A stretch of DNA of 64,000 nucleotides from DAITPV01 sp050692555 (GTDB lineage: Bacteria; Actinomycetota; UBA4738; CALAEC01), in contig JBOGVS010000016.1 of assembly GCA_050692555.1 (NCBI GenBank), positions 1 to 64,000 on the forward strand. Direction: 5' to 3'. The notes below the pieces were generated by a model. It ran no database searches and was not told the DNA's origin. It saw nothing but the letters and a program-made list of their open reading frames with translations. Numbering within the stretch: position 1 is the first letter of the stretch; the number at the start of each line of letters is the position of its first letter. Positions 14,211-23,041 of the stretch are shown piece after piece. Made by a program: the position numbers and the translations under genes.

Positions 14211-16664
14211 TCAAATGCTCGGGAGCCTGAAGCCCGACTTGGCAACGACGTAGTCCCTGGACTCGGCGGCCATTCGTTTCACCGCCGGCCAGTCGACGTG
14301 GAGCAATTCGCCGTGGCGCTTCATCACCCGACCACCGATGAAGACCGTGTCGACATTTCCGGTGTCCATCCCTGTCACGACCGCGGTTGCCGGGTCGTTG
14401 AGCGGCGTGACATTGATCCGATCGGTGCGCAGCATGATGAGATCTGCCTGCTTGCCCGGCGTCAGGGTCCCCACCTTCGAGTCGAGTCCATTCGCCCTGG
14501 CCCCCTCGATCGTGGCGCAGGCCAGGACCTCCGTCGTCTGGAGCGGCGACTTCCCCCCGGCGGTTGCCAGTGCCCGTTGCAGCGCCTGCACCGAACGCAT
14601 CTGGTTGAACATGTCGCTCGGCACGTTCGTCTCCACATCCACGCTGAGGCTGGGACGGAGGCCCCGGTCGAGGAACTCCTGGATCGGGGGCATCCCGTGG
14701 CCCATCATCATCTCCACCGGCGAAGCCAGCGAGACGGTGCCCCCCGTGTCGACGATCATCTGGATCTCGGTGTCGTTGAGCGTGGTGCAGTGGATGTAGG
14801 TCGTGTCCGGGCCGAGAAGACCTGCCTCCCCCATCTCTTGGACCTTTCCATCCTGGCCGTAGCTCCCCACACCCACGTGGGTGGTGATCCGCGCTCCGGT
14901 CTCTCGGGCCAGCTTCCAGTGGTCGCGGGATACCTCGAAGTCGGTGAATTCCGGGCCCGGCGCGGCGAGGGCGAGCGTAAGCATCTGATCCTTCGTCGAG
15001 AAGTGCTCGCTCGCGGCCCGGACGAACCAACTGGGTTGACGCTCTTCCCACTTGCCCCACCACGGGAATCCGTAGGCGAACACAGTCCGCAGGCCGGAGT
15101 CCCGCAGCGCCTGGATCACCGCATCGGTGTGCGCGGGTGAGCGCTGGATGTGGGACCAGTCGAGGAGGGTGGTGATGCCGGCGTCGATGGCGCCCAGGGC
15201 CGAGATCAGATTGCCGATATAGGCGTCCTCCGGTCGGAACGCGGGTGCCAGCTTGTGCAACACGAATGAGATGTAGCTGGACCTCCCCTCCAGCGGAACG
15301 TCGGTCCCGATGTTGCGCAGGATGCCCTCCCAGATGTGCCGATGGCTGTCGACGAAGCCCGGCATGACGATCATGCCCGACGCGTCGACCACCTCGGCCT
15401 CCGCAGCCACGAGACCGGGGCGGATCTCGAGGATCTGGTCCCCCTCGATGAGGATGTCCGCGGTCGCGAAGTCACCCACCTTGGGGTCGAGGCTGAGCAC
15501 GGTCCCGCCTCGTATCAGCGTCCTCCCCGTCGGCACCATCCTGAAGTCGGGGCCCGAGGGGTAGAGCTCGGGAACCTCGGCCAACTTCGGAGAGCGGCTT
15601 CCGATCACCAGGCGCCGGGCTCGCTTGTAGTTGCGTTTCACGAGCTCCTTGATGTCACCGGCTTGGAACAAGACGATCCCGATGAGTACCAGGACACCGA
15701 TGATCATCAGGCCGTGCTCCGCGCTCAGGCCGAGGAAGGGGAGGGCGCTGATGATCAGCGCCAGGAGCACCGACGCCACGACGGAACCCAGGAACGTCGC
15801 CCGTCCGCCGGACAGCGCGGCTCCGCCGAGCACCGCAGCGGTGATGCTGTTCAGGGCGTAGCTGTCACCGATCTCCGCGTTCCCGATCCCGGACCGCGCC
15901 ATCACGAAAAACGCCCCGAGGGCAGCGAACAGGGCCGACAGCACCAACGCCCTCACCTGGACCCACGTGGTGCGGACGCCGCTCCGCTTCGCCGACCGCT
16001 CGTCGAACCCCACCGAGCGCAGCTGGAGACCCGAGCCACTGGCATGGAGCCAGTAGTCGAGCCCAGCGGCTCCTGCAATGACGACGAAGAAGGAGATAGG
16101 CACCGCCCCGATCCCGGTCCCCAGCCACGCGGTGAAGTCCCGATCGATGATGCCGCCGGCTGTCGGCCGCAGGGTGAGCGAGACCCCGCTGAGGATGCTG
16201 AGGGTTGCGAGGGTGGCGATGATCGACGGGATCTTGAGCCCGCGAATCAGGAGGGCGTTGACCAACCCGAGGGCCAGACCTGCGAGGAAGATGGCGCCGA
16301 CCCCGAGCAGGATCTGGGTCAGCGTGGAGTCGGTGGGGATCAGGAACGAGGCGAGCACCACCCCGAAGGTCACCATCGCTCCGACCGAAAGGTCGAGATA
16401 GCCCACGAGGAGCGCGTGGGTCTGGCCCATCGCCACCACCGCGAGCGGCACGGCGAGGATGAGGATGGTGCGGACGTTCGAATCGTTGATGAACCCAGGG
16501 AACCGCGAGGTGGCGTACCAGGCGACGGCAATGATCAGCAGGAGCTGGAGGGCCACCGGCATCCACAGCCGGAACCTGACGATCTTCCGCCACTTGTTCT
16601 TGTCCCGAGCATCGCGCAGGGCCTTGCGGGCGGCTCGCCTGGCCGCATCGACCCGTGCGGTCAC
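14211..16664 (-). CDS. ABC transporter permease fused to an amidohydrolase
   Basis: An 817-residue fusion. Residues ~28-360 are a ribose/nucleoside-type (BPD_transp_2) permease with GQTHALLVGYLDLSVGA and LGGAALSGGRATFLGS. Residues 376-817 are a complete metal-dependent amidohydrolase of the cytosine-deaminase/TRZ-ATZ class: PGFVDSHRHIW (His441, His443), THVGVGS, YIHCTTL and SVDVETNVPSDM supply the metal and proton-shuttle positions. The linker is basic (VKRNYKRARRL). The internal Met376 aligns with the first residue of the separate sister amidohydrolase at 20666-22000, so a lost stop codon probably created the fusion. The GTG start at 16664 overlaps the ATPase stop (GTGA). Substrate unknown. 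Confidence 0.87.
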   Translation of the reverse strand: MTARVDAARRAARKALRDARDKNKWRKIVRFRLWMPVALQLLLIIAVAWYATSRFPGFINDSNVRTILILAVPLAVVAMGQTHALLVGYLDLSVGAMVTFGVVLASFLIPTDSTLTQILLGVGAIFLAGLALGLVNALLIRGLKIPSIIATLATLSILSGVSLTLRPTAGGIIDRDFTAWLGTGIGAVPISFFVVIAGAAGLDYWLHASGSGLQLRSVGFDERSAKRSGVRTTWVQVRALVLSALFAALGAFFVMARSGIGNAEIGDSYALNSITAAVLGGAALSGGRATFLGSVVASVLLALIISALPFLGLSAEHGLMIIGVLVLIGIVLFQAGDIKELVKRNYKRARRLVIGSRSPKLAEVPELYPSGPDFRMVPTGRTLIRGGTVLSLDPKVGDFATADILIEGDQILEIRPGLVAAEAEVVDASGMIVMPGFVDSHRHIWEGILRNIGTDVPLEGRSSYISFVLHKLAPAFRPEDAYIGNLISALGAIDAGITTLLDWSHIQRSPAHTDAVIQALRDSGLRTVFAYGFPWWGKWEERQPSWFVRAASEHFSTKDQMLTLALAAPGPEFTDFEVSRDHWKLARETGARITTHVGVGSYGQDGKVQEMGEAGLLGPDTTYIHCTTLNDTEIQMIVDTGGTVSLASPVEMMMGHGMPPIQEFLDRGLRPSLSVDVETNVPSDMFNQMRSVQALQRALATAGGKSPLQTTEVLACATIEGARANGLDSKVGTLTPGKQADLIMLRTDRINVTPLNDPATAVVTGMDTGNVDTVFIGGRVMKRHGELLHVDWPAVKRMAAESRDYVVAKSGFRLPSI

Positions 16665-18256
16665 GTCGTGGTCCGGGGGGACGAAGCTTTGGGCATGGCC
16701 GCGCCCAACGGCGAGCGTCCGGCCCGTGACAGCCCAGGTCCGCGAACGATGGCCTCCACGATGCGAACTTGGTCGAGCTCGTCCCCCGGGATCTCCTCCA
16801 CGATCTGGCCCCGTGACATCACCAGCACGCGGTCGCACAACCCGGCGAGCTCGATGGGGTCGCTCGACTTGACGAGGAGGGCCGTTCCGGCGTCGCTCCG
16901 CGCGCGCAACGCCGCGTAGATGTCGAAGCGGGAACCGACGTCGACGCCCTGGGTCGGCTCGTACGCGAGGATGACGGCCGGTTCCCTGAGGAACGAACGC
17001 GAGACCGAGACCTTCTGCTGGTTGCCGCCCGACAGGAACTGGACGGGCTGCTCGAGCGATGGGGTACGGATCTCGAGCTGGGCGATCAGGTCTTTCACCC
17101 TCTTCCGTTCCTTGCCCCGGCGCAGGAATCCGAGCACCCCGAACCGCCGGAGCGACTGGATGGTCGAATTGACCCTGACCCCCAGCACGGGCATCAACGC
17201 TTCGAGCTTGCGGTCGCCGGGCAACAGCATGATCCCCGAACGGACGGCTTCGTGCGTCGAGATCAGCATCAGTTCCTTCCCGGTGCAGACCACCCGACCC
17301 GCCCGCGGCGGCTGTCGGCCGGCCAGGCAGTCGAAGAGCTGGGGCTGGCCGTTGCCTTCGGCCCCGGCGATCCCGACGATCTCGCCACTACCCAGCGTGA
17401 AGCTCACGGGCCCGAACGACTGTCCCTGGAGGCTGTCCACGACGAGCACCTCACGCCGGTCACCGGTCTCAGTCGCAGGTGGAGGGAACGCCGCTTCGAA
17501 CGCGCGGCCGACGATCAGATCGACGAGCTCTTGTTCGCTGACCTCGCTCGCATCGAAGGTGCCCTGGCTCCGGCCGTCGCGAAGGACGGTGATGCGATCG
17601 GCGATCTCGAGCACCTCCGGCAGACGATGGCTCACGTACACCACGCCCACGCCGCGATCCCGGCATCCGGCAAGGGTCCGGTGGAGCGCCTCCACCTCGT
17701 GAGGCCCCAGCGCGGTGGTGGGTTCGTCCACGAGCAATACCGATGGGTCGGTGACCAGGGCCTTGGCCACCTCGAAGAGCTGGCGGTCGGCCAGGCTGAG
17801 TGATCCGGCGGGGGCGTCGGGGAAGAGCTCGATATCGAGGTCGAACTCTGCCAGGACGCGTCGCGCCCACTTTTTCCTCCGCCAGAAGTGAGGCCGTTGG
17901 TCGGGTGGCGCCGCGAGATAGAGGTTGTTCTTGACCGGCTGGGCCTGGATCAGGGATGTGTCCTGATAGGCCATCGCCAGGCCCAGCTTCCGCGCCTCCG
18001 CGGGAGAGTCGCGTCGGAGGGCCCGTCCCCTGATCCGGACCGTGCCTCGATCGGGATCGATGAACCCGCTGGCGATCCCGAGGAGGGTCGACTTCCCGGA
18101 GCCGTTCTCGCCGACGATGGCGTGAACCTCACCGGCGCGACAGTCGAAGCTGACATCGGTCAGCGCTCGAACCGCCCCGAACTGCCGGGAGACCCCACGC
18201 AGCTCGAGGACCAGGTCATCCGTCGCCGACCCTCCTCTGGAACCGCCGCTGCTCAT
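16661..18256 (-). CDS. sugar/nucleoside ABC transporter ATPase with two ABC domains
   Basis: A 531-residue RbsA-like protein with two tandem ATPase domains. The first has Walker A GENGSGKST (about 49-57) and Walker B LLVDEPTTAL, with LSLADRQ replacing the LSGGQ signature. The second has a degenerate Walker A (GAEGNGQPQ), an intact signature LSGGNQQK and YEPTQGVD in the Walker B place; such an inactive second P-loop is normal in this family. It energises the two permeases of the operon. ATG 18256 overlaps the binding-protein stop. Confidence 0.92.
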   Translation of the reverse strand: MSSGGSRGGSATDDLVLELRGVSRQFGAVRALTDVSFDCRAGEVHAIVGENGSGKSTLLGIASGFIDPDRGTVRIRGRALRRDSPAEARKLGLAMAYQDTSLIQAQPVKNNLYLAAPPDQRPHFWRRKKWARRVLAEFDLDIELFPDAPAGSLSLADRQLFEVAKALVTDPSVLLVDEPTTALGPHEVEALHRTLAGCRDRGVGVVYVSHRLPEVLEIADRITVLRDGRSQGTFDASEVSEQELVDLIVGRAFEAAFPPPATETGDRREVLVVDSLQGQSFGPVSFTLGSGEIVGIAGAEGNGQPQLFDCLAGRQPPRAGRVVCTGKELMLISTHEAVRSGIMLLPGDRKLEALMPVLGVRVNSTIQSLRRFGVLGFLRRGKERKRVKDLIAQLEIRTPSLEQPVQFLSGGNQQKVSVSRSFLREPAVILAYEPTQGVDVGSRFDIYAALRARSDAGTALLVKSSDPIELAGLCDRVLVMSRGQIVEEIPGDELDQVRIVEAIVRGPGLSRAGRSPLGAAMPKASSPRTTT

Positions 18257-19542
18257 CCGGTCGGGTACATCTCGGCGAGCACCTCGTCCGGCACCAGGGA
18301 CGTCCCCGACACCGTCGGCGTCACCCTGTCCGGATCACAGTCCGCAGGAGTGACCTCCCTCATCACGTGGGGAACGACGATCTCGGCGGGGATCTCCGCG
18401 CCGTTGAGATGCATCATCGCGGCCGTCACCGCGACCCGCGACTGGAAGTTGCCACCGGCCGAGTAGAAGATCTGATAGCTCGGCTCGTCCCGCCGGGCCC
18501 AGTCGCAGAACAGGGTCTGCTCGTCGGTCCTCACCGCGATCGTGATGTCTTCCACCGGGACATCCAGCTGCTCATACGCGTCCAACGCCGTGTACATCCC
18601 GTCGGCGTACTCATAGGCGTACCCCTTGATGTCCGGCTCCGTCGACAACCATCCGAGGACGCTCTGCAGAGCGAAGTCGTTCACCCAGTAGGTGTCTGCA
18701 GGAGGACCGACCAGATCGATCTGATTCTCCAACGCCGGGGTGAGACACTGCTGCCACCCGGCCGACAACGCGTTGCCCGGGGTCCCGCCCATCACGCCGA
18801 TCATCCCGGAGCCAACCTCGCTGTTGAGGACGCCCGCGAAGCTCTCACCGAGCGCACACAGGTCCTCGCCGACGATGGTGAGGTAGTCCTCACCGGGCAC
18901 GAGGGCGCCCTCCTGGCCGGGAAGACCGACCCACCCCGCCGAATATGGGATGTACGGGATCCCGGCTGCCTCGGCCTCGAGGATCACGCTGGCGAGATTC
19001 GTCCCCTGGTCCGGATAGCCGATGATGAAGTCGACGCCTCGCTGGATCAGGAACCTGATGTCCCCTTCGGCAACAGCAGGATCCTCGTTCCACTGAGCAT
19101 CACGGGAGACGATCGTGCCGATCTCCGGATAGGTGAGCGCCTGGAGGATGGCCTCCATATGGGTCACCTGCCTCCACACATTGCCGCGCCCCCCGTCGGC
19201 GACGCCCATGACGAGCTCGCCTCCGCTCCCGGTCTCGCACTCCACCTCGTTCCAGCACTCCAGTGCCGTGGTGATCGTTGCCTCGTCGAGATCTTGGTCG
19301 GCACGGGCGATGGCGGCGAGGACGATGTCCGGCACACCCTCCACGGGCCCGAGGGCCTTCTCCACCAGCGCCGGGTCGGCATCGGTGCTCTCCCCGAACT
19401 CCGCCAACGGCCCGCTCCCGGTGGTCGTCGTTCCGCCACCTTCGGCGGTGCCGGTCGAGTCCGTGCCGCCGCCGTCACCGTTACACGCTGCTGCCACCAA
19501 TGCGAGCAGGGCGACGACGCCGACGAACTTGAGCCGTTGCAT
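18253..19542 (-). CDS. substrate-binding lipoprotein of the ABC transporter
   Basis: A 429-residue extracellular binding protein anchored by a lipobox (LALVAAAC, Cys20) followed by a glycine/threonine linker. The mature part resembles the Peripla_BP_4 (ribose/autoinducer-type) fold: GDIRFLIQRGVDFIIGYPDQG, then AEAAGIPYIPYSAGW and VGEDLCALGESFAG. The ATG at 19542 has GGAGGAGG five nt upstream; the open frame further upstream overlaps the permease gene in another frame and is not coding. Its ligand is unknown, but two amidohydrolases in the operon suggest a nitrogen-containing ring compound. Confidence 0.9.
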   Translation of the reverse strand: MQRLKFVGVVALLALVAAACNGDGGGTDSTGTAEGGGTTTTGSGPLAEFGESTDADPALVEKALGPVEGVPDIVLAAIARADQDLDEATITTALECWNEVECETGSGGELVMGVADGGRGNVWRQVTHMEAILQALTYPEIGTIVSRDAQWNEDPAVAEGDIRFLIQRGVDFIIGYPDQGTNLASVILEAEAAGIPYIPYSAGWVGLPGQEGALVPGEDYLTIVGEDLCALGESFAGVLNSEVGSGMIGVMGGTPGNALSAGWQQCLTPALENQIDLVGPPADTYWVNDFALQSVLGWLSTEPDIKGYAYEYADGMYTALDAYEQLDVPVEDITIAVRTDEQTLFCDWARRDEPSYQIFYSAGGNFQSRVAVTAAMMHLNGAEIPAEIVVPHVMREVTPADCDPDRVTPTVSGTSLVPDEVLAEMYPTG

Positions 19543-19616
19543 GTTCCTCCTCCCCTTGAGTCGATGGTCCTCGCTGTCACCGATCGATGGGACTCTCTGG
19601 ATACGCCCCTCCTTTC

Positions 19617-20669
19617 TTAACGTGTACCGTCGCCGAAACTGCCGATGGTCTGTGTCCCCACGAGATCCGATCCTTTTCGCACTCGAAGCACCTGCTCCAC
19701 ACCCCGGATGATCCGATCGCCCGACACCAACATCCCCCCGATGATGACGAGGCCGAAGACCACGAATTGGAGTGAGGTGGGAAGGCCCATGACCCGCATC
19801 ATCTGGTTGAGCGCGGCCAGGAAGAAGGCTGCGGCCCACGTCGCGAGCGGGCTGGCCAGCCCCCCGGTGAGCGAGGCGCCGCCGATGACGACGGCGGCGA
19901 TCGGACCCAGGAGGTAGGGAGCCCCCAGGGTGATACTGGGCGTACGGAGGAACGAGGCCAGCAAGATGCCCGCCACCCCGTAGAGGACCGCGGCCACCAC
20001 GTAGGCCGACACCTGGTTCAGATTGACCCTGAGACCGGCGATCCACGATGCGGTGGGGTTGGCGCCCACTGCCTGGAACCTCCGGCCGGGCGTGGTGAAT
20101 CTGAAGATGACGATCAGCACGAGCGTGATGGCCACTCCCACCCAGAAGATGCGCGCAACGCCGAGGAGACGCGTCGAGGTCCATTCGGAGAGTCCCGCGG
20201 GGACCGGGGTCTGGATGGCGACGCCCGTGTAGTAGCGGAAGGCGATGCCGCTCACGATCTGACCCACCGCCAGCGTGACGATAAGAGCGTTGAGCCCGAG
20301 CCCTGCGATGAGGATCCCGTTGACCAACCCGACCACCGCCGTCAGGACCAGGGCGATGCCGATGGCGGTCCAGAGGCGATCGTCGGACGCCTGCCCGACC
20401 CCGACCGTGACAACCGCGGCGAGGGTGAAGCTCCCGGGAACGCTGAGGTCGATGCCCCCGGTCATGATCACCAGCATCTGCCCGAGTGCGGTCATCGCGA
20501 GGAACGTGCCGAAGGGCGCTATGGCGCGCAGCCCCGGGGCCCTCAACGTCGCCGGCGCCCAGATCGAGGCAACGAGGACGAGGAGCGCGATCGCGATGTA
20601 CACCGGCATGTAGCGGGAGGCCACCACGAGTGCGGTGAGCGCCGACGAGGGACCCCGGCGGCCGGTCAT
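19617..20669 (-). CDS. ABC transporter permease, ribose/nucleoside class
   Basis: A 350-residue polytopic permease (BPD_transp_2). Typical segments are GQMLVIMTGGIDLSVPGSF in the first third, LGLNALIVTLAVGQIVSG, and VVIGGASLTGGLASPLATW near the end. It is the partner of the permease half of the fusion gene at 14211-16664, giving a heterodimeric channel. ATG 20669 overlaps the stop of the amidohydrolase gene upstream (ATGA). Confidence 0.92.
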   Translation of the reverse strand: MTGRRGPSSALTALVVASRYMPVYIAIALLVLVASIWAPATLRAPGLRAIAPFGTFLAMTALGQMLVIMTGGIDLSVPGSFTLAAVVTVGVGQASDDRLWTAIGIALVLTAVVGLVNGILIAGLGLNALIVTLAVGQIVSGIAFRYYTGVAIQTPVPAGLSEWTSTRLLGVARIFWVGVAITLVLIVIFRFTTPGRRFQAVGANPTASWIAGLRVNLNQVSAYVVAAVLYGVAGILLASFLRTPSITLGAPYLLGPIAAVVIGGASLTGGLASPLATWAAAFFLAALNQMMRVMGLPTSLQFVVFGLVIIGGMLVSGDRIIRGVEQVLRVRKGSDLVGTQTIGSFGDGTR

Positions 20670-22000
20670 CCCTCACCTCCCGATACGGCGCCCTCGACGA
20701 GACCCGACGCGGCCGCCACCCGCTGTCGGGCGGTCGTTGCCAGGCTGCGGGCGCGTTGCACGTCTGCTTGGAGAACGCCGCCCCGCATCAAGGCGCGCCC
20801 ACCGGCGAAGACCCAGTCCACATTGGACGTGTCCATCCCCCACACCACGGCACCGATCGGGTCGTTGATCGGGAACACGTTGGGGCGGTCGGTCCGAAGC
20901 ACGATGACGTCGGCGTGCATACCAGGCTCGAGGGATCCGGTCACCCGGCCCAACCCCGCCACCCGAGCTCCCTCGACGGTCGCGTAGCGGATCACGTCCC
21001 TCGTGCTTATCAATCGAGGAAGACCGGCCTTCCCGGCCAGCTTGAGATCGAAGACGGTGGCGTGTTGCAACGAGATCGTCGCCCGCATCTGGGCGAACAT
21101 GTCACCCGGAGCCACCCGTTCGTCATCGACTCCCAGCCCCGGCCGGGTGTGGCGGTCGATCAGCTGCTGGATTGGAGGCGATCCGAGGCCGCTCGCCATC
21201 TCCCTCGAAGGCGCCAGCGAAACTGAAGCTCCCGACGCCGCGATGGCGTCGAGATCCGCGTCATCGAGCTCGGACCAGTGGACGAGCGTGACATCTTCGC
21301 CCAGAAGCCCCTGCTGAGCCGCCCGGGAGATCACGCCGGGCCGCGAAGTCTCCGAACCAGCGTGGGCATGGATGGGCAAGCTGAGCTCCCGGGCCAGTGC
21401 CCAGTCGCCGGCGACCCGGCCGACATCCGTTGGTCCAAGCTCCCCGGAACCGAAGGCGATGGTGGTTGACGGTCCGGCCACCTCGGCGAGGCGAGTGAGG
21501 AGTTGTCGAGTCGCCGGCCCGGCATCCTCATGGCTCTGCCCCCAAGGGCGAGCGGCCTGGACGAATACGGTGCGCAGTCCTGCGTCGGCGTGGGCCTGGA
21601 GTGCGGCGTCCGTGAAACTGTCGTCGGGTTGGATGTCCGACCAGTCGACGACTGTGGTGATCCCCGCCTCGACCGCACCCAACAAGCCGATCAGGGTGGC
21701 GGCGTAGACGTCCTCGGGCTGATAGTGATCGCCGAAGACCGCCACCTGGGCCTCCCCGCTCGAGGCACTCTCACCGAGATTCCGGAACAACGACTTCCAG
21801 GCATGGCGGTGGGTGTCGACGAAGCCGGGCATGACAATGGTGTCTGTGGCGTCCACCGGCTCGGCGTCTCGGGCGCGGAGCCCGGAGCCCACCTCGGCCA
21901 CCCTGCCGCCGTCGATGAGGAGGTCGGCCTGGGTGAAGTTGGGGGTCTTCACCCCCAGAGTGAGGACACATCCACCGCGAAGCAGGATCCTCCCCGTCAC
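20666..22000 (-). CDS. amidohydrolase (cytosine-deaminase/TRZ-ATZ class)
   Basis: A 444-residue zinc or iron amidohydrolase. MPGFVDTHRHAW holds the first metal histidines (His64, His66); PIHAHAGSE and LVHWSELDD carry the later histidines, and GLGVDDERVAPGDMF the metal aspartate. The whole chain is intact. It is a clear paralogue of the C-terminal half of the fusion gene: N-terminal MTGRILLRGGCVLTL matches MVPTGRTLIRGGTVLSL there. It probably deaminates or dechlorinates/hydrolyses the imported heterocycle. GTG start at 22000, first gene of the operon. Confidence 0.9.
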   Translation of the reverse strand: MTGRILLRGGCVLTLGVKTPNFTQADLLIDGGRVAEVGSGLRARDAEPVDATDTIVMPGFVDTHRHAWKSLFRNLGESASSGEAQVAVFGDHYQPEDVYAATLIGLLGAVEAGITTVVDWSDIQPDDSFTDAALQAHADAGLRTVFVQAARPWGQSHEDAGPATRQLLTRLAEVAGPSTTIAFGSGELGPTDVGRVAGDWALARELSLPIHAHAGSETSRPGVISRAAQQGLLGEDVTLVHWSELDDADLDAIAASGASVSLAPSREMASGLGSPPIQQLIDRHTRPGLGVDDERVAPGDMFAQMRATISLQHATVFDLKLAGKAGLPRLISTRDVIRYATVEGARVAGLGRVTGSLEPGMHADVIVLRTDRPNVFPINDPIGAVVWGMDTSNVDWVFAGGRALMRGGVLQADVQRARSLATTARQRVAAASGLVEGAVSGGEG

Positions 22001-22366
22001 GTGCCACTCCGGGACTCGACCGACCTGGACATGCCGATCACTGCCACTCTTGAAGAGTGCCCCTCGCCGTTAACAAATACTACACATGTCGCTGGAGCTG
22101 CGCCAGGGCCCGCCCCGACACCGAGACGGATCAAGCGGCTATGCGTCGCGTCCCAAGTCTGTGATCTCAACACCACGGCTGCACACTGCGATCCTCCGTC
22201 CAGTAGTCTCGCTGTGCTGTCCGGGGGGGAGCGAGCCAGGGCGAGAATCAGCCGGCGCGAGCCGGCGCAGAGGCTAGAAACCAATGGCCTCCTCCCGACC
22301 GTCGATCAGGACACGGCCGAACCGGTATCCCTCGATCCTCGCCATCTGTGGCAGCCTCGGGACAAG
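22001..22366. promoter_or_regulatory. intergenic region with a 15-bp palindrome
   Basis: This 366-bp gap carries no convincing gene. CACTCTTGAAGAGTG (22045-22059) is a perfect palindrome about a central base. An unusually AT-rich stretch follows (22069-22085), reading GTAGTATTTGTTAAC on the minus strand, which could supply a -10 box for the amidohydrolase-transporter operon. The palindrome would then lie just downstream of the promoter, as for a repressor site. No regulator gene is adjacent. Confidence 0.45.
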
Positions 22367-23041
22367 ATGCCTCATCGCGACCCGGATGCGCAGCCCGGTC
22401 CCGAGGATCTCGTCCAGGCCTCGCGGCGTTCGGGGGTCACCGACCCCAGGATCCTCGAGGCCCTTGGGCGGATCCGCCGGGAGGGATTCGTCCCCCCGAC
22501 GTGGCGGGACCGGGCCTACGGGGACCGGCCGGTCCCCATCGCCCATGGACAGGTCACCACGCAGCCGTCCCTGGTCGCCCAGATGGTGGCCGCCCTGAGG
22601 CTCAGGGGAACCGAACGTGTCCTGGAGCTGGGAACCGGCCTGGGCTTCCAGACGGCGATCGTGGCCACCGTGGCCGCCGAGGTGTTCTCGATCGAGCGGT
22701 TCCCCGACCTGGCGCACCAGGCCCTCCGCAACCTTCGCGACGCGGGGATCGAGAACGCCACGGTGGTGGTGGGCGACGGCACGCTGGGCCTCCCCGAGCA
22801 CGCTCCGTTTGACGCCGTGGTCGTCTCCGCCGCCGCTCCGTGGGTCCCCGATCCCCTGGTCGAGCAGCTCTCGAACGGCGGACGGCTGGTGCACCCCCTT
22901 GGCCCCGGCGGCCAGGAGGTGGTCACGGCGTTCCGGAAGGAGGGCGGAAGCCTGGTGCGAGAGACCGCCGTGGTCCCCGCACACTTCGTGCGGCTGGTCG
23001 GCGAACAGGGGCTCCCCGAGGACGATCCATTCACCAATTGA
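22367..23041 (+). CDS. pcm: protein-L-isoaspartate O-methyltransferase
   Basis: A 224-residue PCMT-family methyltransferase that repairs isoaspartyl damage using S-adenosylmethionine. YGDRPVPIAHGQVTTQPSLVA is the family's N-terminal substrate-side motif, VLELGTGLGFQTA is motif I, and DAVVVSAAAPWVP and GGRLVHPLG are the later methyltransferase motifs. The ATG at 22367 is the first in frame after the homology begins; the larger frame upstream overlaps the divergent operon. Its 3' end overlaps the convergent CapA-like gene by 11 bp. Confidence 0.92.
   Translation: MPHRDPDAQPGPEDLVQASRRSGVTDPRILEALGRIRREGFVPPTWRDRAYGDRPVPIAHGQVTTQPSLVAQMVAALRLRGTERVLELGTGLGFQTAIVATVAAEVFSIERFPDLAHQALRNLRDAGIENATVVVGDGTLGLPEHAPFDAVVVSAAAPWVPDPLVEQLSNGGRLVHPLGPGGQEVVTAFRKEGGSLVRETAVVPAHFVRLVGEQGLPEDDPFTN

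Noticed and set aside
15336..16919. Long plus-strand frame opposite the permease-amidohydrolase fusion
   Set aside because: Rich in charged and low-complexity residues, as usual for the complement of a high-GC gene; no start site or motif.
18367..19620. Long plus-strand frame opposite the binding-protein gene
   Set aside because: Shadow of the minus-strand gene, which has a lipobox, a ribosome site and family motifs.
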